A stretch of 64,000 nt of DNA from Nevskia sp964451925 (GCA_964451925.1 CAYVKA010000012.1:1-64000), one strand, 5' to 3'. Positions 42,480 to 51,051 are shown, counted from the first letter of the stretch. A program made the numbers and translations. The notes: generated by a model not told the origin, from the sequence alone.

Positions 42480-44231
42480 ATGCTTGGACGCGTTGATGGA
42501 GCCGGGAAAGGATATTCCTGGAAAGACCTGCTGCCGGCGTTGCTGACGCTCGCGGCTGCGCCGTGGCTGGCGGCCATGCTGTTCGCGGCTTTCGTCGGGG
42601 TACCGCACTACATTCCGAGCTACCTGGAGTTCGGGCACATGTGGCGGGCCTACGCAGGGTCGTCCCACTATCGCCTGCTGCTCGATCTCGCGGTTGCGAT
42701 CCCTCTGGCGTTGACGCTCCTGATCGCAGCGCTGCCGCTGCTGAGCCGCCGGCCCGTGCTGTTCGGCGACGCTCATTTCGCAAACGAGGCGGAAGTGAGA
42801 GCAGCTGGGCTGAGAGCCGGGCAGGGGGTGATCCTCGGCAAGCTGCGCGGCCGCCTGCTGCGGGCCCAGGGCCAGCTCGGCGTGCTGCTGTTCGCGCCGC
42901 CGCGCTCCGGCAAGGGCGTCGGCTTCGTCATCCCGAACCTCCTCGCCTGGACCGGCTCGGCGATCGTTAACGATCTCAAGCTGGAGAACTTCGAGAAGAC
43001 CTCCGGGGCGCGAGCCGCGATGGGGCAGGGCATTGTGCTGTTCGCACCGCTCGACCCGGACGGCCGCAGCCACGCCTACAACCCGCTGGACTTCGTCTCC
43101 AGCGATCCGCGGTTGCGCGTCAACGACGTCCAGGCCATCACAGCCAAGCTGGTCGTGACACCGGCCCGGGCCGACCCGATGTGGAGCAACGAAGCGCGGG
43201 TGCTGCTGGACGGGCTGATCCTGTTCCTGCTCGACGTCGGCGACGGCGCCTCCCTCGGCGCGATCTACCGCATGGTGCTGTCGGTCCCGAACTTCGCCGA
43301 CTACCTGAGCTGGGCGCTGAAGGAATACGACGGCCGGCTCGATCCGGTGTCGGTCATGCAGTTCAACGGCTTCCTGGGTAAGGCGGCCAAGGAGCAGTCC
43401 GGGGTGCTGTCCACCTTGAAGGCCTCCCTGTCCTTGTTCGCCAATCCCCTGATCGACCGGGCCACTTCCACTACCGATTTCGACCCCAGGGACCTGCGGC
43501 GCCGGCGCATGACCATCTTCCTGGGGGTGATGCCCCGCGACATCGCCCGGCTCTCCCCGCTGCTCAACATCTTCGTGCAGCAGACCGTCGACAGCCTGCT
43601 CGGCCGGCTCCCCGGAGCCGACGAGCCGCACCAGGTCCTGGCCCTGCTGGACGAGTTCACGGCCCTGGGGCGCCTGGAGAACGTGGAGAAGGGCATCGCC
43701 TACTTCGCCGGCTACAACATCGTGCTGGCGCCGGTGATCCAGGACCTGTCCCAGCTGGAAGAGGTGTACGGCCAGGCCGTGACCGAGACCTTCCTGTCCA
43801 CCGCCAACATCCGCATCGCTTACGCCCAGAACAGCCTCAAGACGGCCAAGTACCTGTCCGAGGAACTGGGCTTCCGGACCATCCGCACCCGGAGCCGGTC
43901 CCACCGCATCGCCGACCCCTGGCAGGGCCACGTCTCCGAATCCCAGGCCCGCCGCGAGCTGATGCTGCCGCATGAAATCCGGGAGCTGGACCGACGCAAG
44001 CTACTCCTGCTGGTAGAAGCTGCGCCGCCGGTCAAGGGCGAGAAGATCCGCTACTACCGGGACTGGAGGTTTACGCGGCTGCTGCGCCCGCCCCTTGAGC
44101 CGCCCCGCCTGATCCCCAAACTGATCGAGCCGCCAAGGATGCTCGCCCCGGAATCGGCGCTAACCGACCAGGAGATCGACGAGGTGCTGACGGCGTTGGA
44201 TCGTCCCGGCAATCCCCACAAACAAGAATGA
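42480..44231 (+). CDS. traG: TraG/VirD4 type IV coupling protein
   Basis: 583 aa. Two N-terminal membrane helices (about 18-42 and 66-88), Walker A APPRSGKG at 139-146 and Walker B LALLDEFTALG near 400 (exact index not computed). The C-terminal tail (about 520-583) is the region likely to contact substrates. TraG links the relaxosome to the Trb channel. The start at 42480 lacks a strong ribosome-binding site and a later start is possible. It lies outside the trb operon. Confidence 0.95.
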   Translation: MLGRVDGAGKGYSWKDLLPALLTLAAAPWLAAMLFAAFVGVPHYIPSYLEFGHMWRAYAGSSHYRLLLDLAVAIPLALTLLIAALPLLSRRPVLFGDAHFANEAEVRAAGLRAGQGVILGKLRGRLLRAQGQLGVLLFAPPRSGKGVGFVIPNLLAWTGSAIVNDLKLENFEKTSGARAAMGQGIVLFAPLDPDGRSHAYNPLDFVSSDPRLRVNDVQAITAKLVVTPARADPMWSNEARVLLDGLILFLLDVGDGASLGAIYRMVLSVPNFADYLSWALKEYDGRLDPVSVMQFNGFLGKAAKEQSGVLSTLKASLSLFANPLIDRATSTTDFDPRDLRRRRMTIFLGVMPRDIARLSPLLNIFVQQTVDSLLGRLPGADEPHQVLALLDEFTALGRLENVEKGIAYFAGYNIVLAPVIQDLSQLEEVYGQAVTETFLSTANIRIAYAQNSLKTAKYLSEELGFRTIRTRSRSHRIADPWQGHVSESQARRELMLPHEIRELDRRKLLLLVEAAPPVKGEKIRYYRDWRFTRLLRPPLEPPRLIPKLIEPPRMLAPESALTDQEIDEVLTALDRPGNPHKQE

Positions 44232-44232
44232 C

Positions 44233-44244
44233 GAGTTGCTACTT
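44233..44244 (+). promoter_or_regulatory. Second copy of GAGTTGCTACTT motif
   Basis: Identical to 27381-27392 upstream of trbC. It begins 1 bp after the traG stop and is followed by an AT-rich stretch ahead of the next small genes. Confidence 0.35.
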
Positions 44245-44350
44245 CTCCCCTCAAATATCAACTGCAATTCAGAAGTAGAAACAACGCTTTAAAGACTGTT
44301 GCCAACTCCGCTGCCTCCAACGTCTCTGGGGGTCAACAACAAAAATAGGA

Positions 44351-44446
44351 ATGTCGATTCAAGACATGGTCGATTTACTGGCAAGGAACGCTACCGCATT
44401 CCAAGTTTCGGTCCCGATGTCCCGTCTACGGCCGGCCGAGGCATGA
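44351..44446 (+). CDS. Possible 31-aa peptide coupled to next gene
   Basis: ATG at 44351 to TGA at 44444-44446, encoding MSIQDMVDLLARNATAFQVS and 11 more residues. Its TGA overlaps the ATG of the following gene (ATGA), which suggests coupling. Its ribosome-binding site (AGGA directly before ATG) is too close to be good. Confidence 0.35.
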   Translation: MSIQDMVDLLARNATAFQVSVPMSRLRPAEA

Positions 44447-44751
44447 TCGCCGTACAGGAGTTGCATGCGGTGCAGGAGTCAGACTTGCGGAACTTGGCCC
44501 AGCAAGGCCAGGAATTCCAGTGCCACGTCTGGCCGATCAATCTCCCAGGCGAAACCTGGTTCCGCATCGTGCTGCGCTTTCCCGGCGTGCCGAGGGACGT
44601 TCCCCTGCTGGACGGCCGGGCGAAGCCGCGGCGCTGGAAGCAAATCACGGCACTGGCCCGCTTCCTGGTTCAGGCCGTCGGCAACGAGCGGGGGATGTTC
44701 GTGCATTTCGACGGAATCGACCCCGATAACCTGCGCAGCAAGGGGGAATAG
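44443..44751 (+). CDS. Small hypothetical ICE protein
   Basis: 102 aa from the ATG at 44443. A mixed alpha/beta sequence (CHVWPINLPGETWFRIVLRF, WKQITALARFLVQAV) with no known family. The frame extends upstream to 44299 without coding character. It lies downstream of traG and is probably part of the transfer region. Confidence 0.5.
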   Translation: MIAVQELHAVQESDLRNLAQQGQEFQCHVWPINLPGETWFRIVLRFPGVPRDVPLLDGRAKPRRWKQITALARFLVQAVGNERGMFVHFDGIDPDNLRSKGE

Positions 44752-44954
44752 AGACCGGGGCCCACAGCTTCAGCGATCCCGCGGCATAAAGCACGAGGAC
44801 AGTTCTTCACGGCAGCCGCACGAAATAAATTCATCAAATCATTGCCGGAACGCTCGGCTCATTCGTCTTAAACGCTGTACCGTCGGTGGTTGGTTCCCAG
44901 TGCCGCGGCGGTTCATGACACTGCCCCTTTTCTCCCAAGTCAGGCAGTTTTTGC

Positions 44955-44992
44955 GCCCCTGTCCGCCGTTCCCCTAGTCGGCGGGCAGGGGC
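44955..44992 (+). terminator. 14-bp hairpin, probable terminator/attenuator
   Basis: Arms at 44955-44968 and 44979-44992, with one wobble and a 10-nt loop, followed by GTGCTTCTTTC. It lies 21 bp before the start of the next gene, so it may end upstream transcription or attenuate that gene. Confidence 0.6.
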
Positions 44993-45013
44993 GTGCTTCT
45001 TTCAGGAGTCCAC

Positions 45014-45349
45014 ATGCAATTTGCAATGTTGACGGCGTTGCTGTTGCCGATGATGGTGGTGGCGCAAGCCCAGCCATCCGATTCACAAGCCCTTGCAGCC
45101 GCGCCGCAGGCCGACTGCGCCCAGCCGGTGCCGCCCCCGCGCATCCAGCCCCGCTCGGAGGATCTGGATCGCTTCGACAAGCAGCTGAAGGCATACCGCG
45201 AGTGCGTCGAGCAGTACGTCAAAACCCGCGGCGACGAGATGAAGCACGACAACGCCCTGGCGCGCGCCAACGCAGATGCCGCCAACGCCGAGGTGCAGAA
45301 GCTTAACGACTTCATGAAGCGGCTCCAGGATCAGGCCACGGCGCAGTAG
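45014..45349 (+). CDS. Exported coiled-coil protein
   Basis: 111 aa, CAGGAG before the ATG. The signal peptide (1-19, ending VVAQA) precedes a region with two Cys (QADCAQP, YRECVEQY) and a helical tail (NADAANAEVQKLNDFMKRLQ). No family is recognised. It is likely periplasmic; co-location with transfer genes does not prove a role in conjugation. Confidence 0.7.
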   Translation: MQFAMLTALLLPMMVVAQAQPSDSQALAAAPQADCAQPVPPPRIQPRSEDLDRFDKQLKAYRECVEQYVKTRGDEMKHDNALARANADAANAEVQKLNDFMKRLQDQATAQ

Positions 45350-45481
45350 CGACCCAACGTGGTGGAGTGCTGAGGATGCAGCTCCGACTTATGGGGCGAA
45401 TGCCGCGGCGGGCCCGAATTTCGGGCCGGCTCGCCGTCGTTCGTTCGGCCTTCCAGTCGATCCTTTCTGCACCGAATTGCC

Positions 45482-45757
45482 ATGTCCAACGTCTTTACCC
45501 ACTGCTTGCTGACCATCGAAGCCGAGCATCATCCGCAGACCCCGGCGCGCATCCTGGAGCACGTCACGCGCCACAACCTGCTGCCGCAGTGGTTCAGTCT
45601 TAGGAGATTGACGGGGGACCGCGTGCGCATCGTCCTGGAGCTGGATGCGTTCGAGCTCAACTCGGTGGACTTGATGGCCAAGCGGATCGCCAACATCCCC
45701 AGCGTCATCAGCGTGTCTCGGACGTTGATGAGGCGGCGCACCCCAATCATGCCCTGA
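45482..45757 (+). CDS. Small ACT-like hypothetical protein
   Basis: 91 aa. Alternating strands and helices (VFTHCLLTIEAEHHPQTPAR, LMAKRIANIPSVISVSRTLM) resemble a ferredoxin-like/ACT-type fold. No ligand or partner is evident. Short but well-formed, with an unremarkable ribosome-binding region. Confidence 0.5.
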   Translation: MSNVFTHCLLTIEAEHHPQTPARILEHVTRHNLLPQWFSLRRLTGDRVRIVLELDAFELNSVDLMAKRIANIPSVISVSRTLMRRRTPIMP

Positions 45758-45902
45758 GGCTCCCACGACAACCGAGGTGACGCGGCCGGCGCCATCGCGA
45801 GCAAAGGTGGCCGCTCCAGCTAACCAGCCCGCTGTTCCATCCACCTCAGCGCTGCGCTCTTCCCGACGTCCACGGCTACATCAGCAGACGGTCCGGGAGG
45901 GG

Positions 45903-45967
45903 CTAATCTACGCAAAATTTGCGTAGATTAGTCGCCTTATTTTCCGCAAAAAATGCGGAGAATAAGG
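45903..45967. promoter_or_regulatory. Two adjacent long inverted repeats, operator array
   Basis: CTAATCTACGCAAA/TTTGCGTAGATTAG (45903-45916/45918-45931) is a perfect 14-bp repeat with a 1-nt centre. A second repeat, CCTTATTTTCCGCA/TGCGGAGAATAAGG (45935-45948/45954-45967), has 13 Watson-Crick pairs and one wobble. The four half-sites share TGCG(T/G)AGA(T/A)TA, so one regulator probably binds all of them. Confidence 0.65.
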
Positions 45968-45997
45968 TCAAGCCGAAGAATTGAGCCTATCCGTTGA

Positions 45998-46013
45998 CTG
46001 TACATATGTACAG
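45998..46013. promoter_or_regulatory. LexA-like (SOS) box
   Basis: CTGTACATATGTACAG is a perfect 16-bp palindrome of the CTGT-N8-ACAG form recognised by LexA in E. coli, extended to ACTG...CAGTA. It lies 38 bp before the start of the membrane-protein gene. Binding by the host LexA is inferred. Confidence 0.6.
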
Positions 46014-46050
46014 TAATAAAATACGGCTCCCTCTCTCCGAATGTGCTTAT

Positions 46051-46581
46051 ATGGACGGGCTCTCCTTCGCCGTCGAGATCGTAAAGGCCGTGGCCTGGCC
46101 GGCACTCGGAGTGGCTGGCGTGCTGCTATTCCGCCCCGAACTAAGGTCGCTTCTGGCCCATCTCAAAAAGGGCAAGGTCGCAGGCGCGGAGTTTGAATTT
46201 GAACAGGCGCTGTTGGAGCTCCCTGGTTCCGCCCAACCAGTTGCGCAATCGCTCTCGTACACGATTCGCCTGCACAGCCCCGTTCGCGATGCCATCACCG
46301 AAAGCTGGCACGAGCTGGAGGATGCGGCCCGAGACCTTCTGCTAATCCGCGGCGTCCCGCAAACGGTGCTTCCGCTTCGCGCCGGCGGCCTGGCGAAGGT
46401 TCTGGCCGAGCTGGATGTCTTCACTCAGGACCAGGTTGGGCTGTTCCTGCATCTGCGCCAGCTCAGTATCCAGGCCTCGGTCGATCCCGAGGCTGAGCCT
46501 TCTGCGGAGGCCGCCACGCGATTTGTGCAGACGGCTGACCGGTTGAAAGCCGCGCTGGATTTGCCCACGGTGCAGGCCTAA
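46051..46581 (+). CDS. Membrane-anchored protein under SOS-like control
   Basis: 176 aa from the ATG at 46051; earlier in-frame starts overlap the operator. One membrane helix (about 8-28, IVKAVAWPALGVAGVLLF), a basic hinge (AHLKKGKVAGAEFEFEQALL), then a helical cytoplasmic domain. No family is recognised. The layout of one anchor plus a helical soluble domain recalls small stress- or damage-induced membrane proteins. Confidence 0.6.
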   Translation: MDGLSFAVEIVKAVAWPALGVAGVLLFRPELRSLLAHLKKGKVAGAEFEFEQALLELPGSAQPVAQSLSYTIRLHSPVRDAITESWHELEDAARDLLLIRGVPQTVLPLRAGGLAKVLAELDVFTQDQVGLFLHLRQLSIQASVDPEAEPSAEAATRFVQTADRLKAALDLPTVQA

Positions 46582-46611
46582 GGGGTTCGCCACATTCGAA
46601 GCACGCCGCCG

Positions 46612-46929
46612 CTAGAGCCAGCTCAGCACGCCTCCATGGTGCGAACACGTTCCCTGATGATGTCTGCTGAAACTGTAGCTGCCATCGCGACAGCGCGCAG
46701 AGGCCCCGGGCGGCGGTTCATCGTTGGGGGTGTGCACCGGGGAATGGACCCAGTTGCCATCCGAATTGATGTATCCATGCCCGTCAACTGGCGGCGCCGC
46801 GCCCTGACGAGACTGAGGCGGCGGCAGCTGTTGTGAGGCGTCAGCGAATGCCAGCGACGGATTGAAAAGCAGCGCAAGGAGCATCAGCCCCGAAGCGAGC
46901 TTCGCGCCAGTGTGCGTTAGGCCTCCCAT
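46612..46929 (-). CDS. DUF3761-type exported protein
   Basis: 105 aa. Signal peptide 1-30 (LAFA|DAS), a Pro-rich spacer and a single C-terminal DUF3761 motif: CRDGSYSFSRHHQGTCSHHG followed by GV, with two Cys and several His that could bind metal. Function of the family is unknown. A repeat-containing relative is encoded at 47342-47977. Confidence 0.85.
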   Translation of the reverse strand: MGGLTHTGAKLASGLMLLALLFNPSLAFADASQQLPPPQSRQGAAPPVDGHGYINSDGNWVHSPVHTPNDEPPPGASARCRDGSYSFSRHHQGTCSHHGGVLSWL

Positions 46930-46953
46930 CGCGCACCGCCTCCCGACAAACCG

Positions 46954-47148
46954 CTACTTGTGATGCGTGTAGTGGTCGTGAGTTCGCGGGTTTTTGTAAT
47001 GCCCGCCCTTGTGCGAACTGCCGTGGCCACCCTGATAATGGCCGCCCTGGTTAGGGTAGTGGTGGCTTGAGTGGCCGGACCTGGCGTCAGCCGTGAAGGA
47101 AGCAGCGAACAGCGCCAAAGCTGCCCCCAGCAACAGAGATGTTTTCAC
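46954..47148 (-). CDS. Exported His/Gly-rich peptide
   Basis: 64 aa from the GTG at 47148 (GGGGA upstream); a longer TTG start is possible. Signal peptide about 1-22 (ASFTADA), then a low-complexity mature part rich in His, Gly and Tyr. The composition suggests metal binding. It sits between two DUF3761 genes in the same direction. Confidence 0.6.
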   Translation of the reverse strand: MKTSLLLGAALALFAASFTADARSGHSSHHYPNQGGHYQGGHGSSHKGGHYKNPRTHDHYTHHK

Positions 47149-47260
47149 GTAATTCCCCAAGTTGAGTCCCCGCAACAATAGTGCGCGCGGGCATTATCGA
47201 ATGGCAAGCGCATCCTGTGACCTGCCGCGCAGCAGCGTTCAGTCGCGGGTGTCCTCCCAT

Positions 47261-47285
47261 AAAAAAAGGCCCGCCGAAGCGGGCC
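47261..47285 (-). terminator. Intrinsic terminator with UUCG loop
   Basis: On the minus strand GGCCCGC-TTCG-GCGGGCC is followed by seven T (47267-47261). It ends the transcript of the DUF3761-repeat gene. Confidence 0.85.
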
Positions 47286-47341
47286 CCAGTTCACCTAGGA
47301 TGCGATCGAACTGCTGACGGTGCTAGTGCACCCAGCGAACA

Positions 47342-47977
47342 CTAATTCAGGAACTGCGCGACTCCGCCGTGGTGCGAGCAGCTTCCGGAATGGTGCTTCG
47401 AATGAGAGTAGGTGCCGTCCTTGCACTTGGCAGTGGCGCCTGTCGCATCGGTATTCGATGCAGCAGGCGTGGTTCCGGCCGCAGCAGGAGCAGGAGTCGA
47501 CGCGGGCGCAGGGGCCGGGGCGGCTGCCGCGGCCGGCGGCGCAGCAGGGGCGGGTGCGGCGGCGGGGGCCGCGGCGGCGGGTGCGGGAGTTGCCGCAGCC
47601 GGCGCAGACGATGCGCTCCCTGACTTGTTCACGCCGCCATGATGGCTACAAGCGCCCTTGCCAGCCTTTCCGGTAGTGCCGTCCTTGCAGAGGACAGCGG
47701 CCGGGGTGTCGCCGGCTGCGGCTGCCGGAGCAGCAGGAGCGGGCGGAGCAGCGGCAGGAGCGGACGGAGCGGCAGCGGGCGCACCCCCTGCATTCGCGGC
47801 CGCCTTCGTCGCCTTCTTGTCCACACCACCGTGGTGGCTGCAAGCACCCTTGCCAGCGGTGCCTGCCGTGCCGTCCTTGCACACGACGTTCGCGGCCGTG
47901 TCGGCCGAGGCCGGCAGGACACAAAGTGCAGCGAAGGCCAGCGCAATGCTTCCAAGCAACCCAATAGGCTTCTTCAT
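47342..47977 (-). CDS. Exported protein with three DUF3761 repeats
   Basis: 211 aa from the ATG at 47977. Signal peptide 1-25 (LPASA). Three Cys/His modules follow: VVCKDGTAGTAGKGACSHHG, then LCKDGTTGKAGKGACSHHG, then KCKDGTYSHSKHHSGSCSHH, each ending in GV. They are joined by long Ala/Pro linkers. The third module keeps the full family motif while the first two are a shortened variant. A multivalent periplasmic metal- or wall-binding protein is one possibility. Confidence 0.85.
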   Translation of the reverse strand: MKKPIGLLGSIALAFAALCVLPASADTAANVVCKDGTAGTAGKGACSHHGGVDKKATKAAANAGGAPAAAPSAPAAAPPAPAAPAAAAGDTPAAVLCKDGTTGKAGKGACSHHGGVNKSGSASSAPAAATPAPAAAAPAAAPAPAAPPAAAAAPAPAPASTPAPAAAGTTPAASNTDATGATAKCKDGTYSHSKHHSGSCSHHGGVAQFLN

Positions 47978-48091
47978 TGGAGAATGATCCTTGTCTTGTC
48001 CGGTTCCCATTTTCATTTTGCGCAGAGCCGCACGCGCGATTGAATCATGCGCCACGGAGTGTCCGGCTTCAATACTCGCAAGCTGCGCCAG

Positions 48092-48556
48092 CTAGCTCTG
48101 CTGCTTCGCAACTTCGGAAGGGAAATACCTCCCCGGCACCTCCAGCGAGGTGATTTCTCCGAAGACGAGAGCTGTGCCGTCCTGACGGGAAGAGGTGTCT
48201 TCAGCGGCGTACGGGAGATAGAACTGGCGTGCATACCCAGCAGCTTCAATTAGCACGCGAATCGCATCCGGATAATGACAGCGGCAATGTTCCGGCGTAA
48301 CGATGTCCGCGACCAAGGCAATTGCAACCGCATCGCCCGCAGCGATTTGCGCCGCAAAGCTCTCCTCGATGGCGATAAGGCGCTCCCGGACCTCCGGTTG
48401 TGCTGCTCCGTTCCATCCCCCTGCCAGCCGAACGTCACCTGAGCGGGTTGTATAAAAGCCGGTCGGGTACAGCACCCTTCGCCCGGAAAGCTGGTGCTTG
48501 CCGAAACGCAGCGCCTCCGACAGGAGCGGAAGCACGTATTTTGCCCGGGCAAGCAT
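48092..48556 (-). CDS. Hypothetical protein
   Basis: 154 aa. A soluble, compact protein with motifs VLYPTGFYTTRSGDVRLAGG and CRCHYPDAIRVLIEAAGYAR. The Cys-x-Cys-His stretch could bind metal. No family is recognised and the ribosome-binding site is weak. Confidence 0.5.
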   Translation of the reverse strand: MLARAKYVLPLLSEALRFGKHQLSGRRVLYPTGFYTTRSGDVRLAGGWNGAAQPEVRERLIAIEESFAAQIAAGDAVAIALVADIVTPEHCRCHYPDAIRVLIEAAGYARQFYLPYAAEDTSSRQDGTALVFGEITSLEVPGRYFPSEVAKQQS

Positions 48557-49181
48557 AGCTTGCTTTGTAAGTCCCTGAAATTAGCCTGATGCCTTGATCC
48601 TAAGGCTGATCAGCCTCTGATGCCAGGAAGCAGCTGCTTCTGGCCGAGGGCTGACTGCAGCAACTGATTGTACGGGTGCAAATCTGCAGACACCGCACGA
48701 TGCGCACTGAAGGTCACATGGCGCACGCCCGCAATTGCCAGTAGTCCGGTGCGGGCTGCTATCGGAATCGCAGACCAAGCCTGGGCTGGTGCTGCATGAA
48801 ATCCGCGTGCTGAACTTGCGTAAGGAATTGCTGCTGGTCGAAGCACACCCCTGATCAAGGCGGGCAAGATTTGCTACTACCGTGAGCGGCCTTTTATCCG
48901 ACTGCTGCACACGCGGAGATCGAAAGGCCGCGCCTCTGCAGCATGGTGGTCGATCCACCCCGCATGCCTGTGGCAGGGGCGGCCCTGAGCGACGGAGAGG
49001 TGGGGGCCGTCGTGTTGAAGGCCGTTTCCAACTGGAATCGGCACGGTGAGCCGTGAATTTGCCTTGCCTGGACCCACCTCCACCGGCCGGCAAAAATTTC
49101 GCCTACGGGGATTGCCTAAATAGGCCTTTCAGTCGTCTTATGGCATCGAGGGGTAGCTTAGCCACAGCCATCTGAAGCCGA
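48557..49181. other. Gap holding a traG remnant and the fecI leader
   Basis: Apart from the pseudogene at 48785-49056, no gene is supported. 48557-48784 contains nothing recognised. 49057-49181 should carry the promoter of the sigma-factor gene and includes a short palindrome GCCTAAATAGGC (about 49113). Confidence 0.55.
48785..49056 (+). pseudogene. Frameshifted C-terminal remnant of a second traG/virD4
   Basis: Successive frames encode LHEIRVLNLRKELLLVEAHP, then LIKAGKICYYRERPFIRLL, then ERPRLCSMVVDPPRM and a tail ending NWNRHGEP-stop. The order matches the end of the intact TraG (LPHEIRELDRRKLLLLVEA, KGEKIRYYRDWRFTRLL, PPRLIPKLIEPPRM). At least two frameshifts and low identity show it comes from a different, older conjugative element rather than a copy of the gene at 42480. 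Confidence 0.8.
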
Positions 49182-49781
49182 ATGCCGCACGAAGTGCCAG
49201 AGGACGGACCGCCGGAAACGCCTGAAATCGGCGCTGAGGGCGGTCGCGCCGCGACACATGAACAGACCGTCACCGAGTTGGTCAAGGAGCATAACCGCGC
49301 CCTCCATGCCTTCCTCATGACCCGGGTGCGGGACGAACACGAGGCACGCGAGGTCGCCCAGGAAGCCTATGTCCGGCTCCTGCAGCTGGATCAACCCGGC
49401 GCAGTGAGCTTCCTGCGAGCGTACCTATTCAAGACCGCAGCCAACATTGCCATCGATCGTGCCCGGCAGCGGAGCCAGCGGCTGCGCGCCCAACAGATGG
49501 AATTTGTCGAGGAACCGATCGACCGGTTATCACCGGATCGCCTGGCCCTGAGTGAAGAGGATCTAGAAGTCTTGAAACGTGCGCTGCTTGAACTGACGCC
49601 GAAATGCCGCAGGGCGTTCCTGCTGTATCGCCTGGAAGGTTGGACCGACGTTCAAATTGGAGATCACCTAGGCATCAAGCCGCGCATGGTGCGGCACTAC
49701 ATCACCCAGGCCGGCTTGTACTGCCGGCTGCGGGTTCATGGATTGACCCCAGCCGAAGCCAAGGAAAAGGCCGCACGATGA
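49182..49781 (+). CDS. fecI: FecI-like ECF sigma factor
   Basis: 199 aa. Sigma region 2 (about 30-95, HNRALHAFLMTRVRDEHEAR, LRAYLFKTAANIAIDRARQR) and region 4 (about 130-180, LELTPKCRRAFLLYRLEGWT, IGDHLGIKPRMVRHYI). It directs transcription of the adjacent receptor genes when released by the FecR-type protein. Its stop overlaps the fecR start. Confidence 0.9.
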   Translation: MPHEVPEDGPPETPEIGAEGGRAATHEQTVTELVKEHNRALHAFLMTRVRDEHEAREVAQEAYVRLLQLDQPGAVSFLRAYLFKTAANIAIDRARQRSQRLRAQQMEFVEEPIDRLSPDRLALSEEDLEVLKRALLELTPKCRRAFLLYRLEGWTDVQIGDHLGIKPRMVRHYITQAGLYCRLRVHGLTPAEAKEKAAR

Positions 49782-50896
49782 ACGCAAGCAAGCCGCAGCG
49801 CTTCGATACCGTGCACATGGCCGCCGCCTGGGAATGGGTGCTTCGTCTGCAGGATGAAGCCGTCAGCCAGGACGACTTGGCGGAGTGGTTGCGCTGGTAT
49901 GAGGCCGATGAGCAGCACAAGGAAGCTTTCGATGACATGCAGTCGTTCTGGCAGCAGATCGACCGCGTGACCGAGGAACCGAATCCGCTTTCGGCGGACT
50001 TGTGGCTCGGTCCCCTGGCGATGTCCAAGGCTACGGCCGCTCAGCTCTTGGCGCCTGAAGTCGAGCCTGGACTGGGGTCTCGCGTGAAACGATTCTTTTC
50101 GCGCTTGTTTCCCTCTCCGCGGGTGCTGAGCTGGGCAGGCCCCGGATTGGCTTTTGCCTTATGCGTGGCGGTGGCCCTGCGTCTGCTTCAGCCGACGACA
50201 CACCCCGTTGAGGTGCCAGCGACGGTACCCGCGCCGCCGATTGCTCAGGAGACCACGTTGCCAGACGGCTCGCATGTGGAACTGGCGCCGAAGACCTCCG
50301 TGGCGGTGCAATACACGGATCAACAGCGGCTGCTCGACCTCCAGGGAGGTGAAGCCTACTTCACGGTTGCTCATAACCGTGAACGCCCCTTTATTGTCCA
50401 GGTGGGAAAGTTGCGAGTGCGCGCGGTCGGTACGGCATTCAACGTGCGCAGTGCCGGCGAGCGTGTTGTGGTGACCGTTGCCGAGGGTACGGTGGATGTT
50501 TATCCAGCGGTCCAATCCTTGAAGGGACAATCTCCGAGAAGCGTAATCGGCCCAATGGTCGGTGCCGTGCGCGTCACGGCTGGCAGCGAGGTTGCCTGGA
50601 CTGCCAGCGGGCCGGTGGTAGCGTTGGTCAATCCGGCAAATGCACTGGGCTGGCGCGAGGGGCAGTTGGAATATCTCAACGAACCCCTGGCCTCGGCCAT
50701 TGCCGATATAAACCGCTATTCTTCACGGCCGATCATCATCCGGGACCAGGCGGTCGGCAAGATCGTGTTCTCGGGCACGGTGATGACGGCGGCGACCGAT
50801 AACTGGATACAGTCTCTGCCGAGTCTGTTCCCGATCGAGTTGCTGCATGACGAAAGCGGCGACATCGTTCTCGTCAGCCGGACTTCGGCGGATTAG
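49778..50896 (+). CDS. fecR: FecR-like anti-sigma regulator
   Basis: 372 aa from the ATG overlapping the sigma-factor stop. An N-terminal DUF4880 domain (AAAWEWVLRLQDEAVSQDDL), one membrane helix (about 110-128), the periplasmic FecR domain (GSHVELAPKTSVAVQYTDQQ, RPFIVQVGKLRVRAVGTAFN) and a C-terminal STN-like part. It relays substrate binding by the TonB receptor to the sigma factor. Confidence 0.9.
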   Translation: MNASKPQRFDTVHMAAAWEWVLRLQDEAVSQDDLAEWLRWYEADEQHKEAFDDMQSFWQQIDRVTEEPNPLSADLWLGPLAMSKATAAQLLAPEVEPGLGSRVKRFFSRLFPSPRVLSWAGPGLAFALCVAVALRLLQPTTHPVEVPATVPAPPIAQETTLPDGSHVELAPKTSVAVQYTDQQRLLDLQGGEAYFTVAHNRERPFIVQVGKLRVRAVGTAFNVRSAGERVVVTVAEGTVDVYPAVQSLKGQSPRSVIGPMVGAVRVTAGSEVAWTASGPVVALVNPANALGWREGQLEYLNEPLASAIADINRYSSRPIIIRDQAVGKIVFSGTVMTAATDNWIQSLPSLFPIELLHDESGDIVLVSRTSAD

Positions 50897-51051
50897 CCTC
50901 CCGGTCGCTCGGCGCGGGAGGCTCCGTGCTTATGCCAGCCTGTCTTGAAAAATTCATTCAACTGGGAATTGCCTTATTCCGCAACTGGATCGTCTTACCC
51001 CCGCTTGACTTGCCAACTCATTGTCGGTCTATCAATAAAGGGGAGTGGTCC

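Noticed and set aside
42381..43973. 530-aa minus-strand ORF opposite traG
   Set aside because: It is antisense to the conserved TraG frame and has low-complexity composition; a shadow of high GC at third positions.
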